From: Lachnoclostridium sp. UBA3262
GTDB taxonomy: Bacteria > Bacillota > Clostridia > Lachnospirales > Lachnospiraceae
Assembly: GCA_002362575.1 (NCBI GenBank)
Contig: DEUM01000063.1
Coordinates: 49,661 to 92,630 of the forward strand
Direction of reading: 5' to 3'
Length of the DNA: 42,970 nt
Of this stretch, positions 1 to 9,916 are shown in pieces. The notes beneath the pieces are model-generated. The model did not search any database. It worked only from the letters and a program-made list of their open reading frames with translations, and was not told where the DNA came from. Made by a program: the position numbers and the translations under genes. How positions within the stretch are numbered: position 1 is the first letter of the stretch; each line of letters begins with the position of its first letter.

Positions 1-530
1 CTTCTAATATATTTTTCTACATTAAACACATTCCGTTTGTTCCAATCTTTATCATATATATATAGAAAATTGTTTACATCATAAGTAATACTGACATCTT
101 TCCCCATGGCAAACTTATAGATATCTCCATCTATTACTTTTCTTTCGTTTTCGCTTCCTATTGTTCTACAGTAAATTCCTTCTTCCGTATCTCCTCCACA
201 AATATAGTAAAGAGTATTTCCTTCTACTAAGAATTCACCCACTCCTGATAGCAGAGTTTCTTCGTCCTGTCCGTCTCCTTTGCGGCATAAATCACCGGTT
301 TCTTCATCAAAATAATAAGTATACCCATTTACCTTTTGAATCTCGCAAGTAGATATCGACGTTACCACGTCATCCTCATAATAGCTCATTTCTTCTAAAT
401 GTTTATAAAAGAAATCAGCAAAGCTGCCGAAGAAATAGCGACCGGAAGCTATAATCACTATAAGTACCAAAATAATTGCCAAAAACAATACTTTATAGAC
501 AATACATTTTGTGATATATCTTTTTTTCAT
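1..530 (-). CDS. membrane-anchored protein of unknown function, 3' end cut by window edge (candidate RHS immunity protein)
   Basis: About 176 residues are visible before the reading frame runs off the left edge without a stop. I read this frame directly; it starts with ATG at 530 behind a strong GGGGG ribosome site. The N-terminus is basic and followed by one hydrophobic segment (about residues 12-30), so it is probably anchored with the rest outside. The remainder is acidic and rich in Tyr/Asp/Glu, with short alternating patterns such as YTYYFDEETGD and NTLYYICGGD that resemble the beta-propeller-like repeats of secreted clostridial proteins (DUF5050-like); this likeness is weak. It starts 34 bases after the RHS gene stop on the same strand, the usual position of an immunity gene in polymorphic toxin systems. 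Immunity function is an inference from position only. Confidence 0.75.
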   Translation of the reverse strand, partial: MKKRYITKCIVYKVLFLAIILVLIVIIASGRYFFGSFADFFYKHLEEMSYYEDDVVTSISTCEIQKVNGYTYYFDEETGDLCRKGDGQDEETLLSGVGEFLVEGNTLYYICGGDTEEGIYCRTIGSENERKVIDGDIYKFAMGKDVSITYDVNNFLYIYDKDWNKRNVFNVEKYIR

Positions 531-564
531 CGCACTGCCCCCTTCTCAATTATATGAACTTATA

Positions 565-3500
565 TTAAAACAAAAAGTATTTAAATACTCTATATGGATC
601 AAGAATAAAAGTTCTCTTAAACCAATTTGCCTTTTTGTAACTTTTTATTGAACCCACAAAATACTTCATACCGGCAAATGCATTATTAGGAACGCTTAAT
701 GTCGAAGCATAACTTAAAGCTCTATGATACTCTGCATTATATTTTTTGAACTTTCCTTCCTGCAACAATTCAACAACCACATCCATACAATTATACTTAA
801 AAAAGTCATACTTGCTTGCAGGATACTTTTCTTTTTTAACACCTGTTTTATCTTTTATAGTTGTTATAGCCTTAAACTCACCTTTAAAGTAGAGCATACT
901 ATTATATGGATATGCCTCTCTTTCATTTCTTTCTGTGTTATTAATGTAATTTCTTATAGCGTATTTAAGTTTTTTGGTTGTATTTTCGAAATACGTGATT
1001 GAAATTGGCAACTTAGCTTTATGCAATCCATCCTCTGTATAAGATAAATACTTCCATTTACCCTGTTTGGCTTTAATTACAACCGCTGAATGTCCAAACC
1101 CACTGGCACTTCTACTAGAATTAAGCCATATCGCATCATGCCTATGCCCGCTCGGATCCCATGCATTTACCCCATCATTTCCACAATAGGTATACAAATT
1201 CAAACTGGTTGGATTTTCTTCCTCCCCCGTGTCAGTATCTCTCGTCGTAAACCTCCCCAGCTCTGGGCTATAATACCTTGCCCGCAGGTACACACTTTCC
1301 GTCTCCTTATCATAATACTCGCCACAATAACGGAAGGGGTTATCGTCCTTCTTGTCAGAAATTATTTCATTGCCAAAGGCGTCATACTCGTAAGTCTTTG
1401 TCACCTTTCCCATCTCATCTGATAACTGCACGACATTTCCATGAAGGTCCGTCATGTAATATTGCTTCTCTGTTCCCTCACCTTCATCTGTGTAAATAAG
1501 GTTACTCCCGTAACCTTGGTTACTACCATAACCTTGGTCATTCCCACGAATATAACGTTTCTTTACATTCCCTTTTTTGTTTAATTCCAGAACAATCTGG
1601 TCGCCATTCCAGACATACGTTGTTACTTCCCCATTTACAAGCTTTTTTGTTCGTAAACCGTTCGCATCATATTCATACTTTATCTTTTTATCCTTAGTTA
1701 AAGTTTCTGACAGTTGATTTAACGCATTATAATGATGCACCACATTGTCATTTAATTTGTTATCTCCCAAAGTAACATTCAAATCAAACTGCGGTTTCTC
1801 CGACTCTATCACCTTACGCCCGACTACTGCCAGCTGATTTCCATTTTTATCGTTTTTGTAAATGGTAACTGCATCCTGTTCCGTATTCGTATTGAGTGTA
1901 TCCGTGCGCAGCAGTTCTTCATTTTTATTGTACCTGTATGCTGTTTTGTGCTTTCCCACCGTCACCTCAGTACGGTTGTTATGGGCATCATAGCGATACG
2001 ATATTGTATTTTCTCCGGTTCGTTCTTCTTTTATCAATCTTCCCAGTGCATCATAGGTATATGTTGCCTTTTGCTCTGTCTCCTCCCCATCCGGTGAAGT
2101 GACATGACTGGTCTCGTACATTTTTTTCCCATTCGGGCTGTACGCTGTCTGATAGCTGGATACACTTTTGTTTCCAATCCGATTATCTAAGCCTGTCGCT
2201 GCATTTGCCAGATTGTAAGTATATGAAATGGTTCCCACCCCGGAATTCTTTGTTAAAGGATTCCCATTTTCATCATAAGCATATTTCGCCACCATACTTT
2301 TTCTGTCGTGGTCTGTCTGAACCACTTGATTTAGTCTCGAAAAAGTATCATAGTCATAATCATAGGAAAGCTCCTTTTTACCATCTATTGTAACAGCAAA
2401 CTTTGAAATCTTATCAGAGATATCATACTCATATGTCTTTTCTATATTCTTACCATTCTCCTGCTCTATGGTTTCTTTTGTTATCTGTCCTGAAAGGACA
2501 TCGTATTCACATACCGAAGAATCCTGCCGGCTTGTATTTCCATACTTATCATATTGCCATACATGAATGACAGGTTCATTCCTTTCCATATCCGTTGCCT
2601 CTGTTTTGACGACACGGTTTTGGTAGTCATAAGTCTGCACAACGGTATTTCCATTTCTGTCCTTGGTGCTTACTAAATTCCCATACTCATCATATGAATA
2701 CTTCTCTGCATCGCCTTCCGGGTTTATCTCTGCGGTCAATTCATTTTTCTTATTGTATTCATACTTTGTTTCACTATACGCGTCCTTCTTTGCCTTGCCA
2801 CTGACACAAACGTGATAATCCCTCCCCATGTATGTATAAGAATCTTTACCCTTACCTTCTTTTACAGAAACCTCAAGTGGTTTCGTTAATCCGGTAAACT
2901 GGCGGATTTTATTCCCCTCACGGTCATAAACATACTGAACATACTGTGCTTCTTTATCCGACAGGCAATTTTTAACCTGTGTCAGATTTCCCTGAATGTC
3001 ATACTGATACTCCGTCCGTACATAAGTATCATCCGTCTGCTGTTCCTCCACGGCAGCTAACTGACCGTCCTGATTGTATTCATTTTTCACTGTCTGATAG
3101 ACAATTTGTCCATTTTGTATATCGACAGGATTGGATGTTTTTATCAACTGACCGGATAAATCATATTCATACAAGGTAGCATAACCCTGTACTGCTCCCT
3201 TTGAATCATAGGATGCCACTTTCCGCCCTAACACATCATAGGTGTCCTTTGTAACCTGAGTTTCCCAATTACTGTTCGCATCCTTTCTTTCCTTTTGAAT
3301 TGTCTGCGTAACATTGTCAAAACAGTCGTACTGATATTCTGCCTGACTATCCTTTTCCTCCAGCCATTTACCATTGATACACTTTTTTACTACCGTGGCT
3401 TCTTTTATTTTCCTGCCAAAGTCATCATATTCATAAGCTGTCTCTGTTATCCGTTTGTCCGTTTTGCTTTGAGCAGTGACTGTCTGAGATATAATATTCC

Positions 3501-6500
3501 CTTCCTCATCGCTTATCGTCTGGGTAATGTCCTCTCTCAAAATAGCAGAATCAAATTGATTATAATAAGCTTCCTTATCCATATCCTGCTGATAGGCAGA
3601 CGGATTTAATTTTTTATTATAAGTAGTTTGGATATTCCGGTCTTCTTCTACCTCGCTATCCTGTTTTGTCAAGGTCCAGCTGGAGCAGTGTGCAGCGTCC
3701 ATAGCTCCACCAGAAAACTCTGCGGTTGCAATTTCCTCATTGTAGGTATCATAAACATGACGTCTGCCAGAAAGAATTTTTTCTCCTTTTCCTGCGATTT
3801 CGTAATTATATTCCTCTGTCCCATCTTTATTTTTTAATACTTTTTCTTCCGTTGGGTTAAACGTGTATACCCGCTCCTCAATCAATTTTGACGCAGCCTC
3901 CGGCTGCTCCTCCTCATCCCCTTGACTGTCACCCTTTTCCTCGCCATAATCATAGTCGCTCTCCGTCCATGTACCCTCCTTTTCTTTCTTTGCTATTACA
4001 GTGTTTCCAAACGCATCTTTCATTTCTACTGTACAACGGTCATAGTAATCTAATGTCATAGTTTTTAAAGCATTTTCTGAGTTATGGGTGATTTCCCTCG
4101 ACTCATACTGCGTTCCGGGCGAGCTCACACTTCGTTCTTCTTCTCCTGTCTCCTCGTTATAAGTATAAACCGTTTTTATGCCATTTTCATCAATATTGCT
4201 TAATTCATTTCCAAAATAATCATAGGCAGACTCCTCTATTATCCATGTACCGTTTTGTTTCGGATTTATTGCGGATTGGATTGTTTTTACAGCTTTCGTC
4301 TGCTGACCGGCAGCATCATAAGTGTAATCAAACTGAACCTTTTCTTTTGTCCCATGGAATACATATTCTGGGTAAACTTTTTCCTGCGTCTCATTTCCAT
4401 GGGAGTCATATGTCATTTCTGAAACAGAAGTCACCTGATATCCTTTATTGTTTTGATTTATACTTGAAAAAGATTTTATAAGGTCAATCTGATTTTTGCC
4501 TAGGGTTCCCTCCATCTTACTTTTTGATTTTGAATCCAAATAATACTCCTCACTTTTCTGTAAAGACAATACATAGCCCGTTTGTCCATCCAAAGGATAT
4601 CCCTTGTCTGTATTGAAATATGTATAAGTGGTTGTAAAGAGATTCTCTTTCCCGGCGTTTTTAGCCAAATATGCTTTATTTGACCTTTCTTGCAAAATAT
4701 TTCGATACCGATCATAGGTATAACCATACTTAAATACTTGAGGTTTTTTATTCCGGTTTTTCCCAAAGCTTTTCTCTGTCTCAAGTATAACAAGAGAGCC
4801 TTTTCCTCCTATATCATAGCTGTACAGATTTTCACTCTTAGTCTTGCCTTCCTTGACCTCGCCCATTAAAAGTTTATTTGTGTTATACCTATATAGTCTG
4901 ACATTCTTCTTTGGTTTTTTCTTTAACTGTAAAGTGTCTTCACCAATACTTCCTTTTTTATAAGTATAGTCGGACATCTTTTTCTTATCTTTATATGTTT
5001 TCGGATTAAAATTGCCGACTACTGCTAGAGTCTCAAGTCCTTCTTTGCCATATTGCCACGCCTCGTGCTTTTCATCATTCAAATCAGCAAAAGTCGCCAA
5101 ATTGCCATTTTGCTTTTGAAAATAGTCATATTTCACCCCATTGGCTTTCTTTTTCGTCTTTGCAGCCTGTTCATACTCTCTTGTAACATAGAAAAACTGT
5201 GTCACTACATCCCGTTCCTGCCCTGCTCCCATGTCTCTTGTCCCTCGAATCGCTCCGGCACGGTATTCGTAGTTACTAATGCGTCCTCCACTTTCCACGC
5301 TTTTTATAAGATAAGTTTCATTGGTTGCAGCGCGTTGGGATGCCACTCCAGCCCCTGCCGCATTAACAAGGCTTTCTACTGTACGGTAGCTGTATTTCTC
5401 CTTACTGCCACCTACTGTAACACTGTTCAAAATGCAGCCATAGATTTTTTTACTGTCCAGCGTTGTATATGAAGTCCCATCAATATCATACCGAACAGTC
5501 TTTTGAGATATCCCGCCTGACACTTTATTTCCCTGCACACTTACCTTATCTAAAAAACACATACCATTTTTTGCATCATGATATGTAAATTTAATTTTTC
5601 TACCTACCGAATCCGTTATCGTATCAAAATAAATCTTGTCCCTGTAAGCAAAACGGATAGTATTATTATGCGCATCCTTCTGTAGCACAATTACACCGTC
5701 CGCATTAAAGTAAGTACGCAGTCCTGTCTTGTCACGAAGCAGGTAACGACACGCAATGCCGTCTACTGTCTTATCAAAGTCCTCTAGCTTGACATCTTGA
5801 TAATTGTAACCGGTAATTCCAGTAATTGTATAGCTCCGTTTACTTTCATCTGACAAGGTATCAATCCCCATAGTACCTTTACTTCCAAAATGAAGATACA
5901 CCGGCTTTGGCTCCCATGCACTGTCAGCTCCTTCCTTAACGGTCATTGTTTCAATCCATGGAAAATCGAAACACCAGCCCGTACTGATACCATAAACATT
6001 ATGAGAGTAACCATCGACCACCTTTGTGCGCTGGGTATTGTCTACATATTCATCCCTTCGCCTTGTAATACTATCTTTGTCGTAGGTAACAACCATCCCC
6101 TCCAGCGCTTTCTGGTGGTTATTTAAGATAGCGGCAGAGACAGCGATACTATGAGTATTGCCCATACCATTGTCAAATTTAACATCAAAAGTATCAACAT
6201 GGAGTTTTGAAACTGCCTCTACAATGGGATAACCCACATTTGCTTCACTGCTATCATAATATCTGCTCAACTCAAAGTCCATTCCAGCCATACCTTCCAG
6301 AGAAAGATCTGTCCGTGATAACAAAAAATGTCCTGTCGCAGTATCCACTCCATCATCTATCTCTGTTTCTAACGGAGAACCAGATACCTTGTTATAAAAG
6401 ATATCTTTATAAGTAGTTGCATAAACAGCTTCCATTTCCGTATCATAAGAAGTATTTACCGCCTGACAATCTATATAAGACAGCAAGCCTCCCACTGCCA

Positions 6501-6558
6501 TCACTGCAACAATAAGTATCCGCTTTCCAACCCTTATTGCTGCTTTATTTTTTCTCAT
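565..6558 (-). CDS. secreted RHS/YD-repeat protein with a toxin-like papain-fold C-terminal domain
   Basis: 1997 residues. An N-terminal signal peptide (basic start, hydrophobic core about 14-28) directs export. A very long YD-repeat region follows, with many copies of patterns like YDAxGR and YTYDALGRL. The RHS-associated core is near 1725-1804 (ARYYSPELGRFTTRD, LNLYTYCGNDGVNAWDPSG). The last 193 residues (1805-1997) differ in character: GFGHSAVVI places a His at about 1823 and KYNCMDVVVELL a Cys at about 1924. This H-then-C order is that of circularly permuted NlpC/P60 or LRAT-like papain folds. In known RHS systems the repeats form a shell around a variable C-terminal toxin. The start has GAGGAGGG upstream and overlaps the preceding gene by 14 bases, so the two are probably translationally coupled. 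Toxin activity and target are inferred; a surface adhesion role is the alternative. Confidence 0.93.
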   Translation of the reverse strand: MRKNKAAIRVGKRILIVAVMAVGGLLSYIDCQAVNTSYDTEMEAVYATTYKDIFYNKVSGSPLETEIDDGVDTATGHFLLSRTDLSLEGMAGMDFELSRYYDSSEANVGYPIVEAVSKLHVDTFDVKFDNGMGNTHSIAVSAAILNNHQKALEGMVVTYDKDSITRRRDEYVDNTQRTKVVDGYSHNVYGISTGWCFDFPWIETMTVKEGADSAWEPKPVYLHFGSKGTMGIDTLSDESKRSYTITGITGYNYQDVKLEDFDKTVDGIACRYLLRDKTGLRTYFNADGVIVLQKDAHNNTIRFAYRDKIYFDTITDSVGRKIKFTYHDAKNGMCFLDKVSVQGNKVSGGISQKTVRYDIDGTSYTTLDSKKIYGCILNSVTVGGSKEKYSYRTVESLVNAAGAGVASQRAATNETYLIKSVESGGRISNYEYRAGAIRGTRDMGAGQERDVVTQFFYVTREYEQAAKTKKKANGVKYDYFQKQNGNLATFADLNDEKHEAWQYGKEGLETLAVVGNFNPKTYKDKKKMSDYTYKKGSIGEDTLQLKKKPKKNVRLYRYNTNKLLMGEVKEGKTKSENLYSYDIGGKGSLVILETEKSFGKNRNKKPQVFKYGYTYDRYRNILQERSNKAYLAKNAGKENLFTTTYTYFNTDKGYPLDGQTGYVLSLQKSEEYYLDSKSKSKMEGTLGKNQIDLIKSFSSINQNNKGYQVTSVSEMTYDSHGNETQEKVYPEYVFHGTKEKVQFDYTYDAAGQQTKAVKTIQSAINPKQNGTWIIEESAYDYFGNELSNIDENGIKTVYTYNEETGEEERSVSSPGTQYESREITHNSENALKTMTLDYYDRCTVEMKDAFGNTVIAKKEKEGTWTESDYDYGEEKGDSQGDEEEQPEAASKLIEERVYTFNPTEEKVLKNKDGTEEYNYEIAGKGEKILSGRRHVYDTYNEEIATAEFSGGAMDAAHCSSWTLTKQDSEVEEDRNIQTTYNKKLNPSAYQQDMDKEAYYNQFDSAILREDITQTISDEEGNIISQTVTAQSKTDKRITETAYEYDDFGRKIKEATVVKKCINGKWLEEKDSQAEYQYDCFDNVTQTIQKERKDANSNWETQVTKDTYDVLGRKVASYDSKGAVQGYATLYEYDLSGQLIKTSNPVDIQNGQIVYQTVKNEYNQDGQLAAVEEQQTDDTYVRTEYQYDIQGNLTQVKNCLSDKEAQYVQYVYDREGNKIRQFTGLTKPLEVSVKEGKGKDSYTYMGRDYHVCVSGKAKKDAYSETKYEYNKKNELTAEINPEGDAEKYSYDEYGNLVSTKDRNGNTVVQTYDYQNRVVKTEATDMERNEPVIHVWQYDKYGNTSRQDSSVCEYDVLSGQITKETIEQENGKNIEKTYEYDISDKISKFAVTIDGKKELSYDYDYDTFSRLNQVVQTDHDRKSMVAKYAYDENGNPLTKNSGVGTISYTYNLANAATGLDNRIGNKSVSSYQTAYSPNGKKMYETSHVTSPDGEETEQKATYTYDALGRLIKEERTGENTISYRYDAHNNRTEVTVGKHKTAYRYNKNEELLRTDTLNTNTEQDAVTIYKNDKNGNQLAVVGRKVIESEKPQFDLNVTLGDNKLNDNVVHHYNALNQLSETLTKDKKIKYEYDANGLRTKKLVNGEVTTYVWNGDQIVLELNKKGNVKKRYIRGNDQGYGSNQGYGSNLIYTDEGEGTEKQYYMTDLHGNVVQLSDEMGKVTKTYEYDAFGNEIISDKKDDNPFRYCGEYYDKETESVYLRARYYSPELGRFTTRDTDTGEEENPTSLNLYTYCGNDGVNAWDPSGHRHDAIWLNSSRSASGFGHSAVVIKAKQGKWKYLSYTEDGLHKAKLPISITYFENTTKKLKYAIRNYINNTERNEREAYPYNSMLYFKGEFKAITTIKDKTGVKKEKYPASKYDFFKYNCMDVVVELLQEGKFKKYNAEYHRALSYASTLSVPNNAFAGMKYFVGSIKSYKKANWFKRTFILDPYRVFKYFLF
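1502..1537. repeat. 18-bp tandem duplication inside the RHS gene
   Basis: Two adjacent 18-bp units (1502-1519 and 1520-1537) differ at two positions. They encode QGYGSN twice within RGNDQGYGSNQGYGSNL, just before the RHS core. Many RHS proteins read directly from RGN into a LIY-type strand here, so this looks like a recent in-frame expansion of a surface loop. Confidence 0.7.
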
Positions 6559-9500
6559 ACTGTGCTCCCTCCTCTACCTGCATCTCAACCGTAGTTTTAC
6601 CGTTTACCAATCCCTCCACAGGAATGGACTGATAGGCTTCCTTTGTATCGCCTGATTCCATCTTCGTATTCAATTTTACAATCATAACACCGCGCTTTTC
6701 AGAATATTTCAAAAGCTGTGTTCCCGCCTTTCCCTTGTAAAACTCCTTCTCCCCCATAAAAGAAGATTTTCTCCTAAAAGCGAGTTCCTTAGGATTTATG
6801 CGAATTGTAACAATATAATCCGTATCCTCCTTGCATTTTCCGGCTTCCACCTGCAACTCATAAAACTCACCCTTTGCTATCGCCATTTGTTTCTTTATCT
6901 GAGGCGTTTCCAATTCAAAACACTCCACCACATCAAGAAAACCAAAGCCGTTCATGGTTCCACCGACACTGTAAAGATTTGTTCCCACAGATAATAGTTC
7001 TGTTTTCTCTTTTTTCAGGTTCATGACAGGAACCGTATTCCATTTATCTAAATAGCTATCATAGCAGATTACTTCATTGGTTGCATTTTCTTTTACCATA
7101 TACACCTTCCCACCTACCAATGCCCCATATGTATAACGGTCTGCCTTGTTAATTGGACATGGCGTTCCTTCATTATCGTAGACATCCTCCTCAGGAATGT
7201 ACTCCACCCAATACATATCTGCTTTGACTGCATCTTCTTCGCGTTTTTCCTGAAGAACATAAATATGTCCATCTATTGTCTGCGCCTGTACGTTGATACT
7301 AGTATCGGCTTTCACACTGCTTGTCCACTTATCTTCTCCCACATCGTAAATATCCACACGCTCTGTCGTACCAATGCGGGCAAATGCATATATCTTACCG
7401 TCATATACTGTTGTTACCATACCTGTACGATTCTGTGGCAGACTGGCTTTCTTTTCCCATCTGCCACTCTCAGTGTGATAACAGTATACATTTGAGTAAA
7501 TTTTTGCCGTTGCCGTACTATCACTCTGTCCTCCCAGTGCATAAATATCTTTTCCCACTGTGACGAGAGACATATTACAGATACCACTTTGTGCTCCCGG
7601 ATAGCTGGAAAGCTTTCTCCACATATGCGTCTTAGTGTCAAATACCTCCATTGTCGTCACTGATTGATTTTTATCCGTCACGCCACCAAGCACATAAATT
7701 TTTTCATCACACACCGTGCTTCCAAACATAATTCTGCCACTGTTCATAGGTTTGCAATATGACCATTCAGATACTGTATCTGTGTTATAAATTTTACGTG
7801 ATGTCTCGCCCTTTAATTCTTTTCCCTCCATAGGCGTAACTGTAAATGCAAGTGTTTTTCCAACCGTAGCGTTAGTATATATGTACTCATATGATGTATT
7901 TTTGACAACGACTTCCTGAATCCTTCCATTCATATCATATATATCAACTAAATACTCCTTTGCATTTTTTACTGGTTCCCACGATATAATATAGCTGTCC
8001 TGTCCAGACTTTCCTACTGGTTCTGGTCTTTCAAAACGCTTTTTTAATGACAGAATATATTTTCCAGTAACTTTTCCTTTTGTATTAACTTTCAAATAAT
8101 GTCTTCCATCATAGGCTCTGACAAACCGGAAATTTTCATCTAAACCACTATTATCATCATAATCGAGCCGTTCTTTACTGCCGCTATACAAGATTCCCTG
8201 TGTATCCAAATCGGATGTAGTATACAGTTCATAAGCGATACCCGGCTGAGGATTAAAATAATAGTAATTTTCCTGTCCACTCTTTAATACATCACGAGTA
8301 ATATCTTGGTTTTCCTTTAATTCCACAGCCCCCTCAAATCCTATAACCTCATAATGTATAGAAAAATACGGATTTTTCTCTATTCTCGTCTGATAAGAAC
8401 CATTTGCATTTTCTGCAACCAAAGCTACACCATAATTGGGTACGCCTTGATACCACGATTTTACAACATCTGTTACATCACATGTGTAAACTCCCTTTTT
8501 CTGTATAGCAATATCAGTTAGTTTTATATTCTCGTAAGATGGTCGATTATTATCTGTTACTTTTTTGCCTGACCATTTTGTTGTTACCTTATGTACACCC
8601 ACATTAAAGGTTTTGCCTACTCCCATTTTCAATGTTCTCATATTCTTTATATAAAGACGAGCATCCCGTACTTTTACATTTGGTCTGCCAAGCTCTGCCA
8701 GACTACTCATCTGCGCAAATGCAACACACTTATTAGCCCGAAGAATCAATTCTTCATTATATGTGTAATTTGATTTTGGTGAGCCTGCATAGGCAGCGCC
8801 AATTTTTACATCTCTCTCATGTTGATTCGTAATGTAAGCAGTACGGACAGTAACTGGAAACTTCCTCTTTTTACTGTTCAGCCATTTCTTATCCGGTTTC
8901 AAAATAATTGTGCGCCTTTTCTTATTGTAATCTACCTTTACTTTTGATGTAGACACCCCTTTGCTATCCGTAAGAATCGTTTTCAATCGGGTATATTTAG
9001 TCTTTCCTTTTTTCGTTTTAAAATAAATACGGTTTTTCTTTATCCTAACCTTTAGTTTCCCACCATTAGCCGTTAATTTGATTTTTCTTGCTGCTGATTT
9101 TTTCTTAGCAGTAATCTTTTCTATAATCTTCTCCGGATAAATTTCATATGTTAATTTTTGATTTTTATATGCCCTTTTATATTGGACTCGATTGCTATTT
9201 AAAATATCTGTCTTCTCTTTTTTCTTTGGATTACTAATTTTAACTTTCTTACTCTTTACTTTCTTTCCCTGCAAAGCAATTGACAGCCTAGACTTGCCAC
9301 GCTTCAAAGTTATATTTGCTTTCTTATTTGATTTTCTGGCTACAGTAATTTTAAGACTGGTTGCTTTCGTCGTATAACCTTTTTTACTTTTCGTCTTAAT
9401 AAGAGTTGTGTTTACCTCTTTCCACTTGCCACCCTTTTTAAAATGAATCGGCATAGAATACGAGTTAGCAAGAAAACTGCCATCTGACATAGCATACTGT

Positions 9501-9688
9501 TTTGTAAACTTCGTGCGTTTTTTAGGGAGTTCATTTAATACCGTTGCCTCGCCATGCGTAATCTCCGTCTCTTTCTTTGCTGCATCCATATTACCGGACA
9601 CTTCCACGAAAGAAAACCCTGCAACTACCAACATCAATACAATCACCAATGTAGTTCCAAACCTTTTCATAATCTTATCTTTTTGCAT
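6545..9688 (-). CDS. secreted DNRLRE / FnIII-like / Kelch-repeat surface protein
   Basis: The frame is open from 9745, but the start is the ATG at 9688: AGGAGG lies six bases upstream and this start begins a good signal peptide (MKRFGTTLVIVLMLVVAGFSF). This gives 1047 residues. Visible order: signal peptide; a very Lys-rich beta-type region (about 50-280); a DNRLRE-like region (about 285-450; DARLYIKNM, VTDVVKSWYQG, NYGVALVAEN); a PPC-like segment (about 460-555; YYYFNPQPG, GRHYLKVNTKGKVTGKYILSL); an FnIII-like segment (about 557-640); five or so Kelch blades (about 645-910; IYVLGGV, DIYALGGQS, KIYAFARIG); and a C-terminal beta domain. In Bacillus WapA, DNRLRE regions precede the YD repeats on one chain; here they are on a separate chain encoded just upstream of RHS. 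Probable roles are wall binding and display or export of the RHS partner (inferred). Confidence 0.9.
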   Translation of the reverse strand: MQKDKIMKRFGTTLVIVLMLVVAGFSFVEVSGNMDAAKKETEITHGEATVLNELPKKRTKFTKQYAMSDGSFLANSYSMPIHFKKGGKWKEVNTTLIKTKSKKGYTTKATSLKITVARKSNKKANITLKRGKSRLSIALQGKKVKSKKVKISNPKKKEKTDILNSNRVQYKRAYKNQKLTYEIYPEKIIEKITAKKKSAARKIKLTANGGKLKVRIKKNRIYFKTKKGKTKYTRLKTILTDSKGVSTSKVKVDYNKKRRTIILKPDKKWLNSKKRKFPVTVRTAYITNQHERDVKIGAAYAGSPKSNYTYNEELILRANKCVAFAQMSSLAELGRPNVKVRDARLYIKNMRTLKMGVGKTFNVGVHKVTTKWSGKKVTDNNRPSYENIKLTDIAIQKKGVYTCDVTDVVKSWYQGVPNYGVALVAENANGSYQTRIEKNPYFSIHYEVIGFEGAVELKENQDITRDVLKSGQENYYYFNPQPGIAYELYTTSDLDTQGILYSGSKERLDYDDNSGLDENFRFVRAYDGRHYLKVNTKGKVTGKYILSLKKRFERPEPVGKSGQDSYIISWEPVKNAKEYLVDIYDMNGRIQEVVVKNTSYEYIYTNATVGKTLAFTVTPMEGKELKGETSRKIYNTDTVSEWSYCKPMNSGRIMFGSTVCDEKIYVLGGVTDKNQSVTTMEVFDTKTHMWRKLSSYPGAQSGICNMSLVTVGKDIYALGGQSDSTATAKIYSNVYCYHTESGRWEKKASLPQNRTGMVTTVYDGKIYAFARIGTTERVDIYDVGEDKWTSSVKADTSINVQAQTIDGHIYVLQEKREEDAVKADMYWVEYIPEEDVYDNEGTPCPINKADRYTYGALVGGKVYMVKENATNEVICYDSYLDKWNTVPVMNLKKEKTELLSVGTNLYSVGGTMNGFGFLDVVECFELETPQIKKQMAIAKGEFYELQVEAGKCKEDTDYIVTIRINPKELAFRRKSSFMGEKEFYKGKAGTQLLKYSEKRGVMIVKLNTKMESGDTKEAYQSIPVEGLVNGKTTVEMQVEEGAQYEKK

Positions 9689-9760
9689 CTTTCTCCTCCT
9701 TTTCTTACACGTACTTTTTTGAATTTTCATCCTAAAAGAATACAAATTTGCTTTATATAA

Positions 9761-9838
9761 AAGAAAAAAGAAAGTAATACAAATCAGAACAAGTATTCCT
9801 GTTACTTGTTCTGATTTATTTCTATTACTTTCTTTTTG
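9761..9838 (-). terminator. intrinsic terminator after the NlpC/P60 gene
   Basis: A long inverted repeat with arms reading AGAAAGTAATA / AATCAGAACAAGTA around a short loop (about 9796-9802) is followed on the minus strand by TTTCTTTTTTCTTTT. The opposite side carries a matching A/T tract, so it could work both ways. It separates the NlpC/P60 gene from the RHS operon. I saw no convincing promoter between it and the start at 9688. Confidence 0.85.
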
Positions 9839-9916
9839 GTTCTCTTTTATCTTATTGTAAGTATTTGTTTTAATCTATTTCCAGTACACAAAACTTGATT
9901 TACGTTGTACTGCTGT

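Noticed and set aside
4500..4793. 97-residue minus-strand frame inside the RHS gene
   Set aside because: It overlaps the RHS frame completely in another phase and shows no recognisable domain.
5053..5472. 139-residue plus-strand open frame within the RHS gene (also several others antisense to it)
   Set aside because: Antisense shadows of a clear long gene, with rare-looking composition (many Cys, His, Phe) and no ribosome sites.
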